Source of the DNA: Dyella sp. BiH032
Lineage (GTDB): Bacteria; Pseudomonadota; Gammaproteobacteria; Xanthomonadales; Rhodanobacteraceae
DNA length: 64,000 nucleotides
Direction of reading: 5' to 3'
Assembly: GCF_031954525.1 (NCBI RefSeq)
Contig: NZ_CP134867.1
Coordinates: 372,001 to 436,000, forward strand
Shown: piece after piece, positions 1 to 8,616 of the stretch
Numbering within the stretch: the first letter of the stretch is position 1
Layout: every line of letters begins with the position of its first letter
Made by a program: the position numbers and the translations under genes
Notes under the pieces: model-generated
What the model saw: only the letters and a program-made list of their open reading frames with translations
Told to the model about the DNA's origin: nothing
Databases searched by the model: none

Positions 1-1484
1 GCGCGTCGCATCAGCGCGAACAGCGCATCCTCATCCCATTCCTGGCAGGCGATCTCGGCGACGATCTGCTGAGCAAGCACGTCCAGCGGCTGCGGCGGAA
101 TCACCAGCGTGTCCAGCTCGCCACGGCGTACGCAATCGAGCAGCGCGGTGCATTCGACCAGATCGTCGCGCGAAGTGGGAAACAGGCGCGCTTTCGGCGT
201 GCCGTTCACGGCGTGGCCGGAACGGCCGGCGCGCTGCAGGAATGCGGCGATGGAGCGTGGCGAGCTGAGCTGGCAGACCAAGTCGACGTCGCCGATGTCG
301 ATGCCCAGCTCCAGCGAGGCGGTGGCCACCAGCACCTTCAGTTCGCCGCGCTTGAGGCGCTGCTCGGCATCCAGGCGCTGCTCGCGCGCAAGGCTGCCGT
401 GGTGCGCGGCCACGGCTTCCTTGCCCATACGTTCGGACAGATGCCGCGCCACGCGTTCGGCCATGCGGCGGGTGTTGACGAAGACCAGCGTCGTGCGGTG
501 CTGCTGGGCCAGCACAGCGAGCTGGTTGTAGACCAGTTCCCAGGCGTCATTGGACATCACCGCTTCGAGCGGTACCGGCGTGACTTCGATGGCGAGGTCG
601 CGTTCGCGGGTGTGACCGACGTCGATGATGTTGCAGCGCTGCGTTTCCTTCTCCCCTCCGGGGGGAAGGTGGCTCGAAGGGACGGATGGGGGGCGGGTGC
701 TCGCGGGATGGGCTCTACGCAGCGATGCCTGCTCTGAGGTTCCCGCTTCTACGCCCTGTAGATTCCCCTCGCCCCAACCCTCTCCCCGCAGGAGAGAGGG
801 GGTGAGAGCGAGATTGTCGTTGCCTTCCCCCACCAGGAACCGCGCCACCTCCTCGATCGGCTTCTGCGTCGCGGACAGGCCGATCCGCAGCAAGCGCCGC
901 TGGCATAGCGCTTCGAGGCGTTCCAGCGACAAGGCCAAGTGCGAGCCGCGCTTGGTCGAGGCCATCGCGTGGATCTCATCCACGATCACCGTCCGTGTCC
1001 CGCCGAGCATGTCGCGTCCGGAAGCGGAGCCCAGCAGGATGTACAGCGACTCCGGCGTGGTCACCAGGATGTGCGGCGGCTGGCGCCGCATCAGCGTGCG
1101 CTCCACCTGCGGCGTGTCGCCGGTGCGCACGGCGGTACGGATGGCTACGTCCGGCAGGCCCATCGCCGCCAGTTCGGCGCGGATGCCTTCCAGCGGGGCT
1201 TCGAGGTTGATGTGAATGTCGTTGGACAGCGCCTTGAGCGGCGACACGTAGACCACCGACGTGACATCGGGCAGGACGCCGCCCTGGGCCAGGCCTTCAC
1301 GCACCAGGCCGTCGATGGCGGCCAGGAAGGCCGTCAGCGTCTTGCCCGAGCCGGTCGGGGCCGCCACCAGGGTGTGGCGGCCTTCACGAATGGACGGCCA
1401 GGCGGCCAGCTGCGCCGCGGTGGGCGCCGGGAAGGCGCGCTCGAACCACTGGCGGACGGCTGGATGAAATGCTTGCAGGGACAT
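1..1484 (-). CDS. lhr: Lhr-type DEAD/DEAH superfamily 2 helicase, 5' part (C-terminus beyond window)
   Basis: An ATP-dependent nucleic-acid helicase of the Lhr family, which acts in DNA repair or RNA handling in the cytoplasm. Reading from the ATG whose complement is at 1482-1484, the frame stays open to base 1. Visible motifs are Walker A APTGSGKT (about residues 42-49), SPLKAL, TTPESLY, the DEIH box (about 169-172), the SAT motif LSAT (about 203-206), and helicase-domain 2 with [12 protein letters not shown] and QRAGRSGH. The order and wording match the E. coli Lhr N-terminal half. The C-terminal part is missing because of the window edge. About 59 residues (222-280) between the VGEG and IIDVGH segments come from an inserted repeat pair that keeps the frame. 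The alternative reading, a pseudogene, is unlikely because all motifs before and after the insert are intact and in one frame. Confidence 0.9.
   Translation of the reverse strand, partial: MSLQAFHPAVRQWFERAFPAPTAAQLAAWPSIREGRHTLVAAPTGSGKTLTAFLAAIDGLVREGLAQGGVLPDVTSVVYVSPLKALSNDIHINLEAPLEGIRAELAAMGLPDVAIRTAVRTGDTPQVERTLMRRQPPHILVTTPESLYILLGSASGRDMLGGTRTVIVDEIHAMASTKRGSHLALSLERLEALCQRRLLRIGLSATQKPIEEVARFLVGEGNDNLALTPSLLRGEGWGEGNLQGVEAGTSEQASLRRAHPASTRPPSVPSSHLPPGGEKETQRCNIIDVGHTRERDLAIEVTPVPLEAVMSNDAWELVYNQLAVLAQQHRTTLVFVNTRRMAERVARHLSERMGKEAVAAHHGSLAREQRLDAEQRLKRGELKVLVATASLELGIDIGDVDLVCQLSSPRSIAAFLQRAGRSGHAVNGTPKARLFPTSRDDLVECTALLDCVRRGELDTLVIPPQPLDVLAQQIVAEIACQEWDEDALFALMRR
647..815. repeat. 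Pair of CCCTCTCCCC-type palindromic repeats inside lhr
   Basis: Two hairpin units lie in the helicase gene: CCTTCTCCCC/GGGGGGAAGG at 647-669 and CCCTCTCCCC/GGAGAGAGGG at 778-800. About 110 bp separates them, and they stand in opposite orientation with respect to their flanking GGTGG and GTGAG tails. Related units occur at about 48,648 and 63,538 in this window, so this is a dispersed family. The pair behaves like a small composite element that inserted without breaking the reading frame. Confidence 0.75.
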
Positions 1485-1674
1485 GGACTTGGGCTCGCTC
1501 GGAGCCGGGCGGGAGGTCCATTCTAGATGGGGGCTCGTAAGGACGCCGGCAAGGTTGTCCGGCCGGGTGCACTTCCCGCCGGTAGCACGCATGGATGACA
1601 ATATTGCGTCACAGCAATGCGCCGGCGTATAGCGCGCACTGCCTACGGTTGCCAATCACTCCTGGGGATCCCCA

Positions 1675-3921
1675 ATGTCCGTTGCCCACCCGTCGCGGTT
1701 CGCCGTGCTTGCCGTATCCATTGCCCTCGCCCTGTCGGCCGCCGCCGCGCAGGCGCAGGACGCCGACAGCCAGTCCGCCAATGGCAAGAAAAAGCCGGTC
1801 GAACTGCAGGCCGTGACCGTGACCGCCGAGAAGCGCGTCGAGAACCTGCAGAAGGTGCCGATCTCGATGACGGTGCTGCCGTCCGAGAAGCTGGAAGCCT
1901 TCGGCCAGGCCGGCGACGGCGTGCTCCAGCTCGCCTCGCGCGCGCCGAGCGTGTATGCCGAAACCTCGTACGGCCGCGAGTTCCCGCGCTTCTACATCCG
2001 CGGCCTGGGCAACAGCGACTTCGATCTCAATGCTTCGCAACCGGTGTCGATGGTGTACGACGACATCGTGCAGGAGAACCCGATCCTCAAGGGCTTCCCG
2101 CTGTTCGACCTGGAACAGGTGGAAGTGTTGCGCGGCCCGCAGGGCACGCTGTTCGGCCGCAATTCGCCCGCCGGCGTGATCAAGTTCGAGTCCCGCAAGC
2201 CGAGCCAGGAAACCAGCGGCTATGCCCGTGTCTCCTACGGCACGCTGGGCACGGCCAATGCCGAGGCGGCGCTGGGCGGCGCGCTCAGCTCGCATTGGTC
2301 CGGCCGCGTGTCGGCGCTGGCGCAGCATCGTGACGGCTGGATCGACAACGACTACACAGGCAAGAAGGATGCCCTGGGCGGCTACAACGACCGCGCCGTT
2401 CGCCTGCAGGCGCTGTACGAGAACGGCGACTTCAATGCGCTGATCAACACGCATGCGCGCTGGCTCGACGGCAGCGCCATGGTCAATCGCGCCAATGCCA
2501 TCCCGCTGGGCGAAAACAGCTTCGTGCCGGGCTTCGACCGCGACAAGGTGTACCAGGACGGCCGCAACAAGCAGCATCTGTTCACCTGGGGCAGCAACCT
2601 GCACCTGAACTGGAAGCTCGGCGACTACACCTTCACCTCGATCACCGGCTTCGAGAAGGCCACCACCTACAGCCTGGGCGACGTGGATGGCGGCATTGCC
2701 ATTCCGCACGATGCCAGCCAGCAGTCCGCGGTCACGCCGTTCCCGTCCGAGACCGCCGATGCGCTGCCGCATGATCGGCAGATCACCCAGGAGTTCCGCC
2801 TGGCGAGCAATCCGCAAGATCGTCTGAACTGGCAAGTGGGCACCTACTATTTCCACGAAGACATCGCGATCAATAACTACGACTACGCGACGCTCAACAA
2901 TCACGCGCTCGACGGCTACGCCAAGCAGACCCAGCGCACCAATGCGTGGGCGGTGTTCGGATCGGCCGACTACCACATCACCGACGATGTCGACGTGCGC
3001 GCCGGTGCCCGCTACTCGCACGACTCGCGCACCTTCCGCGTCGACCGCCTGCTCTCGCCGATCGGCGGCGGCCCGCTGTCGCTGGGCGCCGAGCCGCACG
3101 ACTCGCGCTGGAGCGGCGATGTGACCGCGACCTGGACGCTCAACCCGAACGTGAACGTGTATGCCCGCGTCGCCAACGGTTTCCGCGCGCCTAGCGTGCA
3201 GGGCCGCGTGCTGTTCGCCGACTTCATCTCGCAGGCGAAGCCGGAGACGATCACGTCGTACGAACTGGGCCTGAAGAGCACCGGCATGGACAACCGCGTG
3301 CGCTTCAATGCCGACGTCTACAGCTACACCATGCACAACCAGCAGTTGACCGCGGTGGGTGGCGACATCAACGTCACGCGCCTGCTGAACGCCAAGAAGA
3401 CCGAAGGCTACGGTGCCGAGTTCGATCTGGAAGCCTACCTCACGCCGAACTTCATCGTGACCGCCGGCGGCAGCTACAACCACACGGAACTGAAGGACCC
3501 GACCCTGGCCGTGGCGCCCTGCGGTTCGGGCTGCACCGTGCTCGACCCGCTCAATGCCAGCGGCAATGCGCTGGTCAACGGCAACGTGTTGCCGAATGCG
3601 CCGAAGTGGATCGGCACCTTCACTGCGCGCTATGGCATTCCCTACGGCGACAGCGGCGAGTTCTTCGTCTACACCGATTGGAATTACCGCAGCGATGTGA
3701 ATTTCTTCCTGTACGAATCGAAGGAGTTCCAGAGCAAGCCGTTCCTCGAAGGTGGCCTGCGCCTGGGCTACAACTGGGATTTCGGCAAGCGCGAGGTCGC
3801 CTTCTACGCCCGCAACGTGACCAATAAGAAGGTCATCACCGGCGCGATCGACTTCAATAACCGCACGGCGTTCGTCAACGACCCGCGCGTGGTCGGCGTG
3901 GAATTCCGCGCCGAACTGTAA
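1675..3921 (+). CDS. TonB-dependent outer-membrane receptor
   Basis: A 748-residue outer-membrane transporter energised by TonB. The first 28 residues form a signal peptide ending at AQAQ. A TonB-box-like segment (QAVTVTA, about residues 45-51) follows. The plug domain carries the family signature LRGPQGTLFGRNSPAG (about 155-170). The rest has the aromatic-alternating pattern of a 22-strand barrel, with the receptor C-terminal motifs YELGLKSTG, LYARNVTNKK-like and VVGVEFRAEL. The length is normal for the family. The substrate cannot be read from the sequence; the plug resembles siderophore and pesticin-type receptors. There is no partner gene beside it. A clear terminator follows at 3934. The start codon was chosen because the signal peptide begins there. 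Confidence 0.92.
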   Translation: MSVAHPSRFAVLAVSIALALSAAAAQAQDADSQSANGKKKPVELQAVTVTAEKRVENLQKVPISMTVLPSEKLEAFGQAGDGVLQLASRAPSVYAETSYGREFPRFYIRGLGNSDFDLNASQPVSMVYDDIVQENPILKGFPLFDLEQVEVLRGPQGTLFGRNSPAGVIKFESRKPSQETSGYARVSYGTLGTANAEAALGGALSSHWSGRVSALAQHRDGWIDNDYTGKKDALGGYNDRAVRLQALYENGDFNALINTHARWLDGSAMVNRANAIPLGENSFVPGFDRDKVYQDGRNKQHLFTWGSNLHLNWKLGDYTFTSITGFEKATTYSLGDVDGGIAIPHDASQQSAVTPFPSETADALPHDRQITQEFRLASNPQDRLNWQVGTYYFHEDIAINNYDYATLNNHALDGYAKQTQRTNAWAVFGSADYHITDDVDVRAGARYSHDSRTFRVDRLLSPIGGGPLSLGAEPHDSRWSGDVTATWTLNPNVNVYARVANGFRAPSVQGRVLFADFISQAKPETITSYELGLKSTGMDNRVRFNADVYSYTMHNQQLTAVGGDINVTRLLNAKKTEGYGAEFDLEAYLTPNFIVTAGGSYNHTELKDPTLAVAPCGSGCTVLDPLNASGNALVNGNVLPNAPKWIGTFTARYGIPYGDSGEFFVYTDWNYRSDVNFFLYESKEFQSKPFLEGGLRLGYNWDFGKREVAFYARNVTNKKVITGAIDFNNRTAFVNDPRVVGVEFRAEL

Positions 3922-3933
3922 GCAGTACCGCGG

Positions 3934-3968
3934 CGGCGCCATCCGATCGGGTGGCGCCGTTTCGTTTC
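3934..3968 (+). terminator. Rho-independent terminator after the TonB-dependent receptor
   Basis: A perfect 8-bp stem (CGGCGCCA at 3934-3941 with TGGCGCCG at 3952-3959) has a 10-base loop and is followed by the T-rich run TTTCGTTTCC. It lies 13 bp after the receptor stop codon. Confidence 0.75.
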
Positions 3969-4113
3969 CGTCCGGCGGCCATCGCCGCCCTGCCGCGAAG
4001 TCCGCCCTCTGGCCATGCAGTTTCTGCAGGGCCGTGTCACTATGCGCGCCAGTCCACCGCGAGCAGGTCGCCCGGAGGGGGTGCCGGCGGCGGATGTCGT
4101 GCGCGGGATACGT

Positions 4114-6114
4114 ATGCGGAAAACGATGCGTTCGTTGGTGGGCGGCAAGGGACTCGCCCGGATTTGGGCCGGCGCATTTGCGTGCTGGCTGATTTCCCTG
4201 GGGCCGGTATCGGCCGCCAGCCTGGATGCGGCCCTGTTGCCGAAAATCCAGGCCGCTACGTACGAAGTGGTGGCCGCTAAGCCAGTCAACGATCCGCTCA
4301 CCTACGAGAAGCCGTTGCCACTGGACCTGCTGCCTTATCAGGAGCGCACCGACAAGTACCACTCGATCGGCACGGCATTCGCCATCGGACCCAACCAATT
4401 CGTTACGGCGGGGCACGTGCTGCTGACCGGCGTGGACAGCCTGTGGGGAGCGCCTTCCCTGCGCGATGCCAACGGCAAGATTTATGTGATCGACAAGATC
4501 GAAAAGTTCGATCTACGCAAGGACTTCGTCGTCTTCACCGTCGCCGGCGCACCGGGTCAGGAAACGCTGGATTTGAATACCAAACCGGTACTCAATCAGG
4601 AAGTCTACGCGGTGGGCAACGCGCTGGGCACGGGCGTGGTGATTCGCGACGGCCTGTATACCTCCGACACGCCCGAACAGCAGGATGGCGCCTGGAAGTG
4701 GATGCGCTTTTCGGCTGCCGCCTCGCCGGGCAATAGCGGCGGACCGCTGCTGGACAAGGAGGGCAAAGTCATCGGCGTGGTGCTGATGAAATCCGCCAAT
4801 GAAAACCTCAACTACGCCCTGCGGATCGGAGAAGTGCTGAATGCGCCGAAGCAGGCGGTCATCGACAAACGGGCACCGTACCGGTTCGACGTTTTCAGCA
4901 CGACCCTCAGTAACAGCCTCAAGGGCCAGTTTTTGTTGCCCCTAGGCATGCCGGACTTCTTTCAGCGCTATCAGGCGATCTTCAATGGGTACGTGGATAG
5001 CCAGCTGAAGGAGATCCTCGCCACGGAGGCCGATAAGCTCTTCCCGCGAGGTGAAGGATCCAATCAGCTTCTGTACGGGGCTTCGTGGCTCAATACCCTG
5101 CCCGCACTGATCGTGCGCAACAGTGCCGGCGACTGGGGGCTGATCCAGAAGGAAGGCAACCGAATGTCGCTGGCCGCGAACGGCTACGTCCAGGCGAGCG
5201 TCTCCGGGCATAACTTCCTCATGCATTTGCGGCGGCCGGACACGGTGCCGGCTGGCAAGCTGTACGGCGATCCGGTGGTGCTGGGCGATCAGCTGTGCAA
5301 GATGGGCATCTTCACGCGTCCGGTCGGCAGCGAACAGATACGCATCACGTCACTTGGCAAGCCGGCGACCGACTCGGTGCTTGTCGATCATTCGCAGCGA
5401 CGCTGGCAGCTTCGGGTGTGGACGCTACCGTTTGCCAATACCCGCATCGTCACCTATTCGCTACCCGTGCCTGACGGCTACGCGATCCTGATGCGCTTCG
5501 CCTCCGCCGATGACAGCTACGACAACATGGCCGACATGCGCGCGTTGCTGGATTACGTCTCCGTCGGCTATGAGGGCTCACTGGCACAGTGGAAGGAATA
5601 CCTGCAGAACACGGCCCTGCTACCGGAAGCGATCAAGCATCTCCACATTCAGGCGGACTACCAACAGCGCTTCAGCTACAGCTCGGGCCGGTTGGCATTC
5701 TCCTTCACGCCGCAACTGCAGAAGATCGAGCCGGAAAGCACGTTGACGTTAGGTATGGGCTTTCTGCCTGATCGTGGGAAGGTCACCTGGGATGTGAACG
5801 CCATTTCGCTCAGCGCCAGCCCACAGGAATCGGATCGTCTGCACATCGAGCGCAACGTGGCCCCACCAGCGAGCCTGGACGACGACTCGAAGAGCTATTG
5901 GGAAAAGATGCTCAAGCGCAGGCACCCGTATGAGGGCACAGCTTATTCGGCGGACGGGGAAACGCGCATCGGTGCGCCGGTCAGTGCTGGTGGGGCGACG
6001 CCACCTGCTGTGATGTATTCGGCCTTCTATGCGATGTCCGGTACGCAGACGCAGGACAGCATGAAACCCAAGCTGGATCTGCTGCTAAAAGACTTCAAGG
6101 TCACCGAGCAGTAG
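4114..6114 (+). CDS. Exported trypsin-like (S1-fold) serine protease with large C-terminal region
   Basis: A protein of about 666 residues with an N-terminal signal peptide ending near PVSAAS, so it is probably periplasmic or secreted. The first third is a V8/HtrA-like S1 peptidase domain with the complete triad: His in TAGHVLL (about residue 101), Asp in RKDFVVF (about 137) and Ser in SPGNSGGPLL (about 208). The last 400 or so residues match no domain I recognise. They lack PDZ motifs, which argues against DegP. An upstream in-frame ATG at 4015 would add 33 residues with no signal-like character. The ATG at 4114 places the hydrophobic stretch properly, so it is preferred; ATG 4126 is also possible. 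The gene is apparently monocistronic and ends before a strong palindrome at 6125. Confidence 0.8.
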   Translation: MRKTMRSLVGGKGLARIWAGAFACWLISLGPVSAASLDAALLPKIQAATYEVVAAKPVNDPLTYEKPLPLDLLPYQERTDKYHSIGTAFAIGPNQFVTAGHVLLTGVDSLWGAPSLRDANGKIYVIDKIEKFDLRKDFVVFTVAGAPGQETLDLNTKPVLNQEVYAVGNALGTGVVIRDGLYTSDTPEQQDGAWKWMRFSAAASPGNSGGPLLDKEGKVIGVVLMKSANENLNYALRIGEVLNAPKQAVIDKRAPYRFDVFSTTLSNSLKGQFLLPLGMPDFFQRYQAIFNGYVDSQLKEILATEADKLFPRGEGSNQLLYGASWLNTLPALIVRNSAGDWGLIQKEGNRMSLAANGYVQASVSGHNFLMHLRRPDTVPAGKLYGDPVVLGDQLCKMGIFTRPVGSEQIRITSLGKPATDSVLVDHSQRRWQLRVWTLPFANTRIVTYSLPVPDGYAILMRFASADDSYDNMADMRALLDYVSVGYEGSLAQWKEYLQNTALLPEAIKHLHIQADYQQRFSYSSGRLAFSFTPQLQKIEPESTLTLGMGFLPDRGKVTWDVNAISLSASPQESDRLHIERNVAPPASLDDDSKSYWEKMLKRRHPYEGTAYSADGETRIGAPVSAGGATPPAVMYSAFYAMSGTQTQDSMKPKLDLLLKDFKVTEQ

Positions 6115-6124
6115 TTTCCTCCAA

Positions 6125-6149
6125 GCATCCGGCCAGCGCGGCCGGATGC
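6125..6149. terminator. Bidirectional terminator-like palindrome
   Basis: A perfect 10-bp inverted repeat (GCATCCGGCC / GGCCGGATGC) with a 5-base loop lies between the convergent protease and EF-hand genes. It has only a weak T-run, so termination is inferred from the stem and the convergent position. Confidence 0.6.
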
Positions 6150-6218
6150 TGTCGCCTGTCGTCAATGCCGTCCTTCGGCAACGTCGGCGCTACGTTCTCT
6201 GGGGCTGCCTTCCGAGGA

Positions 6219-6533
6219 TCACGGTTTCCCGCCGGACGTGCTCGCCGATGCGGGGCGCTGCAGCGACTTGATGTACTCGGCGACGTCCTCTTTCGACACC
6301 AGGCCGCGGTGTTCGCGATCGATCTTGTCGAAATGCTTGGCGACGAATGGAACGTTGCCCTTCTGCACTTCTTCCTTGCTGAGCATCCCATCGTGATTGC
6401 GGTCTGCCGCGTCGAAGTTCTTGACGGCGTTATCCAGCTTCTTGGTCAGGTAACCAAGGCCCGTCTGGGCCTGGGCGGAGCTCGCGATAGCGAACGACAT
6501 GGCGAGAAATACGGCGGTAGAACGCATGGTCAT
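6219..6533 (-). CDS. Small exported EF-hand protein
   Basis: A 104-residue protein with a signal peptide (MTMRSTAVFLAMSFAIASSAQA). One good EF-hand loop follows, DRNHDGMLSKEE, with Asp/Asn/Asp at the calcium positions. A second degenerate loop, DREHRGLVSKED, has Arg in place of a ligand. It is probably periplasmic calcium binding. The start at 6533 is preferred over the upstream candidate at 6617 because GAGGA lies 6 bases before it and the signal peptide begins there. The gene is convergent with the protease gene. Its function beyond calcium binding is unknown. Confidence 0.8.
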   Translation of the reverse strand: MTMRSTAVFLAMSFAIASSAQAQTGLGYLTKKLDNAVKNFDAADRNHDGMLSKEEVQKGNVPFVAKHFDKIDREHRGLVSKEDVAEYIKSLQRPASASTSGGKP

Positions 6534-6683
6534 GGCGAGATCCTCTTTGTAGATGCAGACGTGGTGCAGCGAATCATAGCTATGCCCGGTGTGACGATGT
6601 GCGATCACCCGCGGCAATCAGGTTGGCTCATCGCCTGGCGCTAGGTCGTGCCATGGCGGCATATACGCCTCTCCAACGGTGCA

Positions 6684-6701
6684 GGACGAATCTTAAAAGC
6701 A
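6684..6701 (+). promoter_or_regulatory. Putative operator copy 1 upstream of the RcsB-like regulator
   Basis: The sequence fits GGACGnnTCTTAAAAGnA and lies about 120 bp before the regulator start. The same 18-base pattern, 15 positions identical, recurs at 7635 upstream of the fimbrial major subunit. An autoregulatory or co-regulatory site is inferred from this sharing only. Confidence 0.4.
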
Positions 6702-6820
6702 TCTTTGGATGCCGATAATGGCGTGACAAATGCGGGCTTTTGTCAATTTCGGATCACGCCGCTATATGAGTCACGCATTGACTGAATCTATGCTTCGTCG
6801 CATCTACGAAGACGAAGCAT

Positions 6821-7468
6821 ATGACCATGTTGAACATCATCATTGCGGACGACCACCCGGTCGTCCGGATAGGAGCGCGCGCCACTATCGAAAACAGCGG
6901 CTTCGGCTCGGTGATCGCCGAGGCCGCGACGGTAGACGAACTGCTCGAACTCCTGGCGACGAACGAATGCGACGTTTTGATAACTGATCTCTCCATGCCA
7001 GGATCGCGGCATGCCGACGGCTATGCCATGGTCGAGCGCATCTGCCGCAACTATCCCGATCTTCCGGTGTTGGTGCTCAGCATGTCCTGCAACGTCAACA
7101 TTCTTCGCATGGTGATGACTACCGGCGTTCGCGGCATGCTGGACAAAGCCGCTTCCATGGCTGAGCTGCCCCTGGCCGTTCAAACGGTCCACAAGGGCGG
7201 AACATACATATCCGCTTCGCTACGCAAGTTGACGGTCGAAGCCAGTTCGCGCAGGACCTTCGCACTCGCCTCGAAGCCGCTGTCGCCGCGCGAAGTGGAA
7301 GTGCTTCGACTTCTGGCCAAGGGGCTTCGCGTCAAGGAAATCGCGATCAAGCTCAATCGCGGCATTACCACCATCAGTAAGCAGAAAAGCGATGCGCTGC
7401 GAAAGCTGGGCATTCGCAACGATGTAGAGCTGTTCGATTTCCTCAGTCGAGAAGGCTTCTCCGGTTGA
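6821..7468 (+). CDS. RcsB-like response regulator (receiver + LuxR-type HTH), orphan
   Basis: A 215-residue cytoplasmic DNA-binding response regulator. The receiver domain (residues 1-125) has the acidic pair ADDHP and the phospho-acceptor Asp56 in LITDLSMPG. The C-terminal LuxR-type HTH (about 150-210) reads LSPREVEVLRLLAKGLRVKEIA and then TTISKQKSDALRKLG. Both regions follow E. coli RcsB more closely than generic NarL members, notably the LSMPG...DG receiver and the ISxQK recognition helix. No sensor kinase or phosphotransfer gene is adjacent, so its input is unknown. It sits just upstream of the fimbrial cluster in the same direction, which makes it the obvious candidate regulator. A shared 18-base motif before both genes supports this. 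Confidence 0.85.
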   Translation: MTMLNIIIADDHPVVRIGARATIENSGFGSVIAEAATVDELLELLATNECDVLITDLSMPGSRHADGYAMVERICRNYPDLPVLVLSMSCNVNILRMVMTTGVRGMLDKAASMAELPLAVQTVHKGGTYISASLRKLTVEASSRRTFALASKPLSPREVEVLRLLAKGLRVKEIAIKLNRGITTISKQKSDALRKLGIRNDVELFDFLSREGFSG

Positions 7469-7976
7469 CCGATCCAGGACCGTCCAAGAAAACACTGCGC
7501 GGATCGATGGGTGGCAGTTGCTCTCTTGATTGGCCTCAAGCTTGGCGATTGCGGAGAAGGCAACCTCCTGTGGGCATCTCGACGAGCAACGCCGAAACTT
7601 TTTCGTGTCATGAGCGCACGGACAGTCATGTGTCGGACGCTTCTTAAAAGAACGATACGAGCCTAGAGGTGCAGCCCTTTTTGGAGTTCTACTATGGCTG
7701 CTCTTCGAGCCGCCTACCTATGATCCATCTTCGCTCGCTTTGTCATCGAAGCGAGTGGTGTACCCGGACAGTCTGGTAATCGCGCCAACCATGGCGTGGC
7801 AAATCCACCGCCCTCCCATGTAGAGCAGGCTCGCGAACCGAAAGCGCTGGCCGTACATCGGTCGGCTTCGCACCCCGGGCATGCCAAACCCTTTTGTCAC
7901 CTTCCACCCCCAAGGGTGACGAAAACCGCCGCAACGTGCGGCATTCATTAACTCAATCCCTATGTAGGAGTAATAC
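7469..7976. other. 508-bp non-coding leader before the fimbrial cluster
   Basis: No convincing gene is seen; open frames here are short and lack family features. It holds the second copy of the GGACGnnTCTTAAAAGnA motif (7635-7652) and ends with a strong ribosome binding site, AGGAG, before the pilin gene. The length suggests a regulated promoter and long 5' leader for the fimbrial genes. Confidence 0.5.
7635..7652 (+). promoter_or_regulatory. Putative operator copy 2 upstream of the fimbrial major subunit
   Basis: The sequence is GGACGCTTCTTAAAAGAA, matching the 6684 copy at 15 of 18 positions and containing the imperfect palindrome TTCTT-AA-AAGAA. It lies 325 bp before the pilin start. Binding by the neighbouring RcsB-like protein is inference. 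Confidence 0.4.
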
Positions 7977-8552
7977 ATGAAGCACATCAAGCTTGCCGCC
8001 GCGGCTGCCTTTGTTGTCGGCCTCACTGCCGCTGGTTCCGCCTCCGCCGATAATGGCGTGATCCGTTTCACCGGTACTGTTAGCGACGCCACCTGCGTGG
8101 TGAGCGGCGGCGCCGGCACCACCGGCCAGATCGGCAACTTCACGGTGGATCTGCCGACCGTGCCGACCACGGCCCTCGCCGCTCCCGGCGACACGGCTGG
8201 CCGCAAGCCGTTCCAGATCGTGTTCAGCGACGGCAACGGCGGTGGTTGCGATCCGGCCGGCGGTACGAACGCGCATTTCCGCTACCTGGCCTCCAGCCAG
8301 CCGGTGGACGCCTCGACCGGCAACCTGATGAACACGCTGACCCAGATCGAGGGTGCGGCCGACAACGTCCAGCTGCAGCTCCTGGACAACGCCAATGCCG
8401 TCATCGACCTGCGCAACGACGCCGGCCGTGACCACGCGCTGGACGCGAATGCTCCGGTGGCCGTGACCTACGGCGTGGAATACGTGGCCACGGGCGCCTC
8501 CACCGCGGGTGGCGTGCGCAGCTTCGTGGAGTACCAGGTGACCTACAACTAA
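7977..8552 (+). CDS. Chaperone-usher fimbrial major subunit (FimA-type pilin)
   Basis: A 191-residue pilin. A signal peptide ends at about residue 24 (SASA/DNG). The mature part has the type 1 pilin N-terminal extension pattern GVIRFTGTVSDATC, with Cys40 and Cys91 forming the expected disulfide. It ends with the donor-strand-type beta strand YVATG...GVRSFVEYQVTYN. Secreted to the periplasm, it would be folded by the PapD-like chaperone encoded next and polymerised by the usher. An excellent Shine-Dalgarno AGGAG precedes the ATG. A perfect hairpin follows the gene, as expected where pilin must be made in excess over chaperone and usher. Confidence 0.9.
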   Translation: MKHIKLAAAAAFVVGLTAAGSASADNGVIRFTGTVSDATCVVSGGAGTTGQIGNFTVDLPTVPTTALAAPGDTAGRKPFQIVFSDGNGGGCDPAGGTNAHFRYLASSQPVDASTGNLMNTLTQIEGAADNVQLQLLDNANAVIDLRNDAGRDHALDANAPVAVTYGVEYVATGASTAGGVRSFVEYQVTYN

Positions 8553-8572
8553 TCGGCATCGACACCATGCCA

Positions 8573-8594
8573 AGGGCACCCGTAAGGGTGCCCT
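8573..8594 (+). terminator. Intra-operon hairpin after the major pilin gene
   Basis: A perfect 9-bp stem (AGGGCACCC / GGGTGCCCT, loop GTAA) lies between pilin and chaperone. It has no long T-run, so it is probably an attenuator or an mRNA-stabilising element rather than a full stop. Confidence 0.55.
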
Positions 8595-8616
8595 CCCTGT
8601 ACATCGGAACGACCTT

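Noticed and set aside
1609..4416. Open frame of 935 codons on the minus strand opposite the TonB-dependent receptor
   Set aside because: It is the antisense shadow of a strongly supported receptor gene, has Arg/His/Val-rich nonsense composition and no family motif.
7718..8236. Minus-strand frame of 172 codons across the fimbrial leader
   Set aside because: It runs opposite the signal peptide and body of the well-supported pilin gene and shows no family motif.
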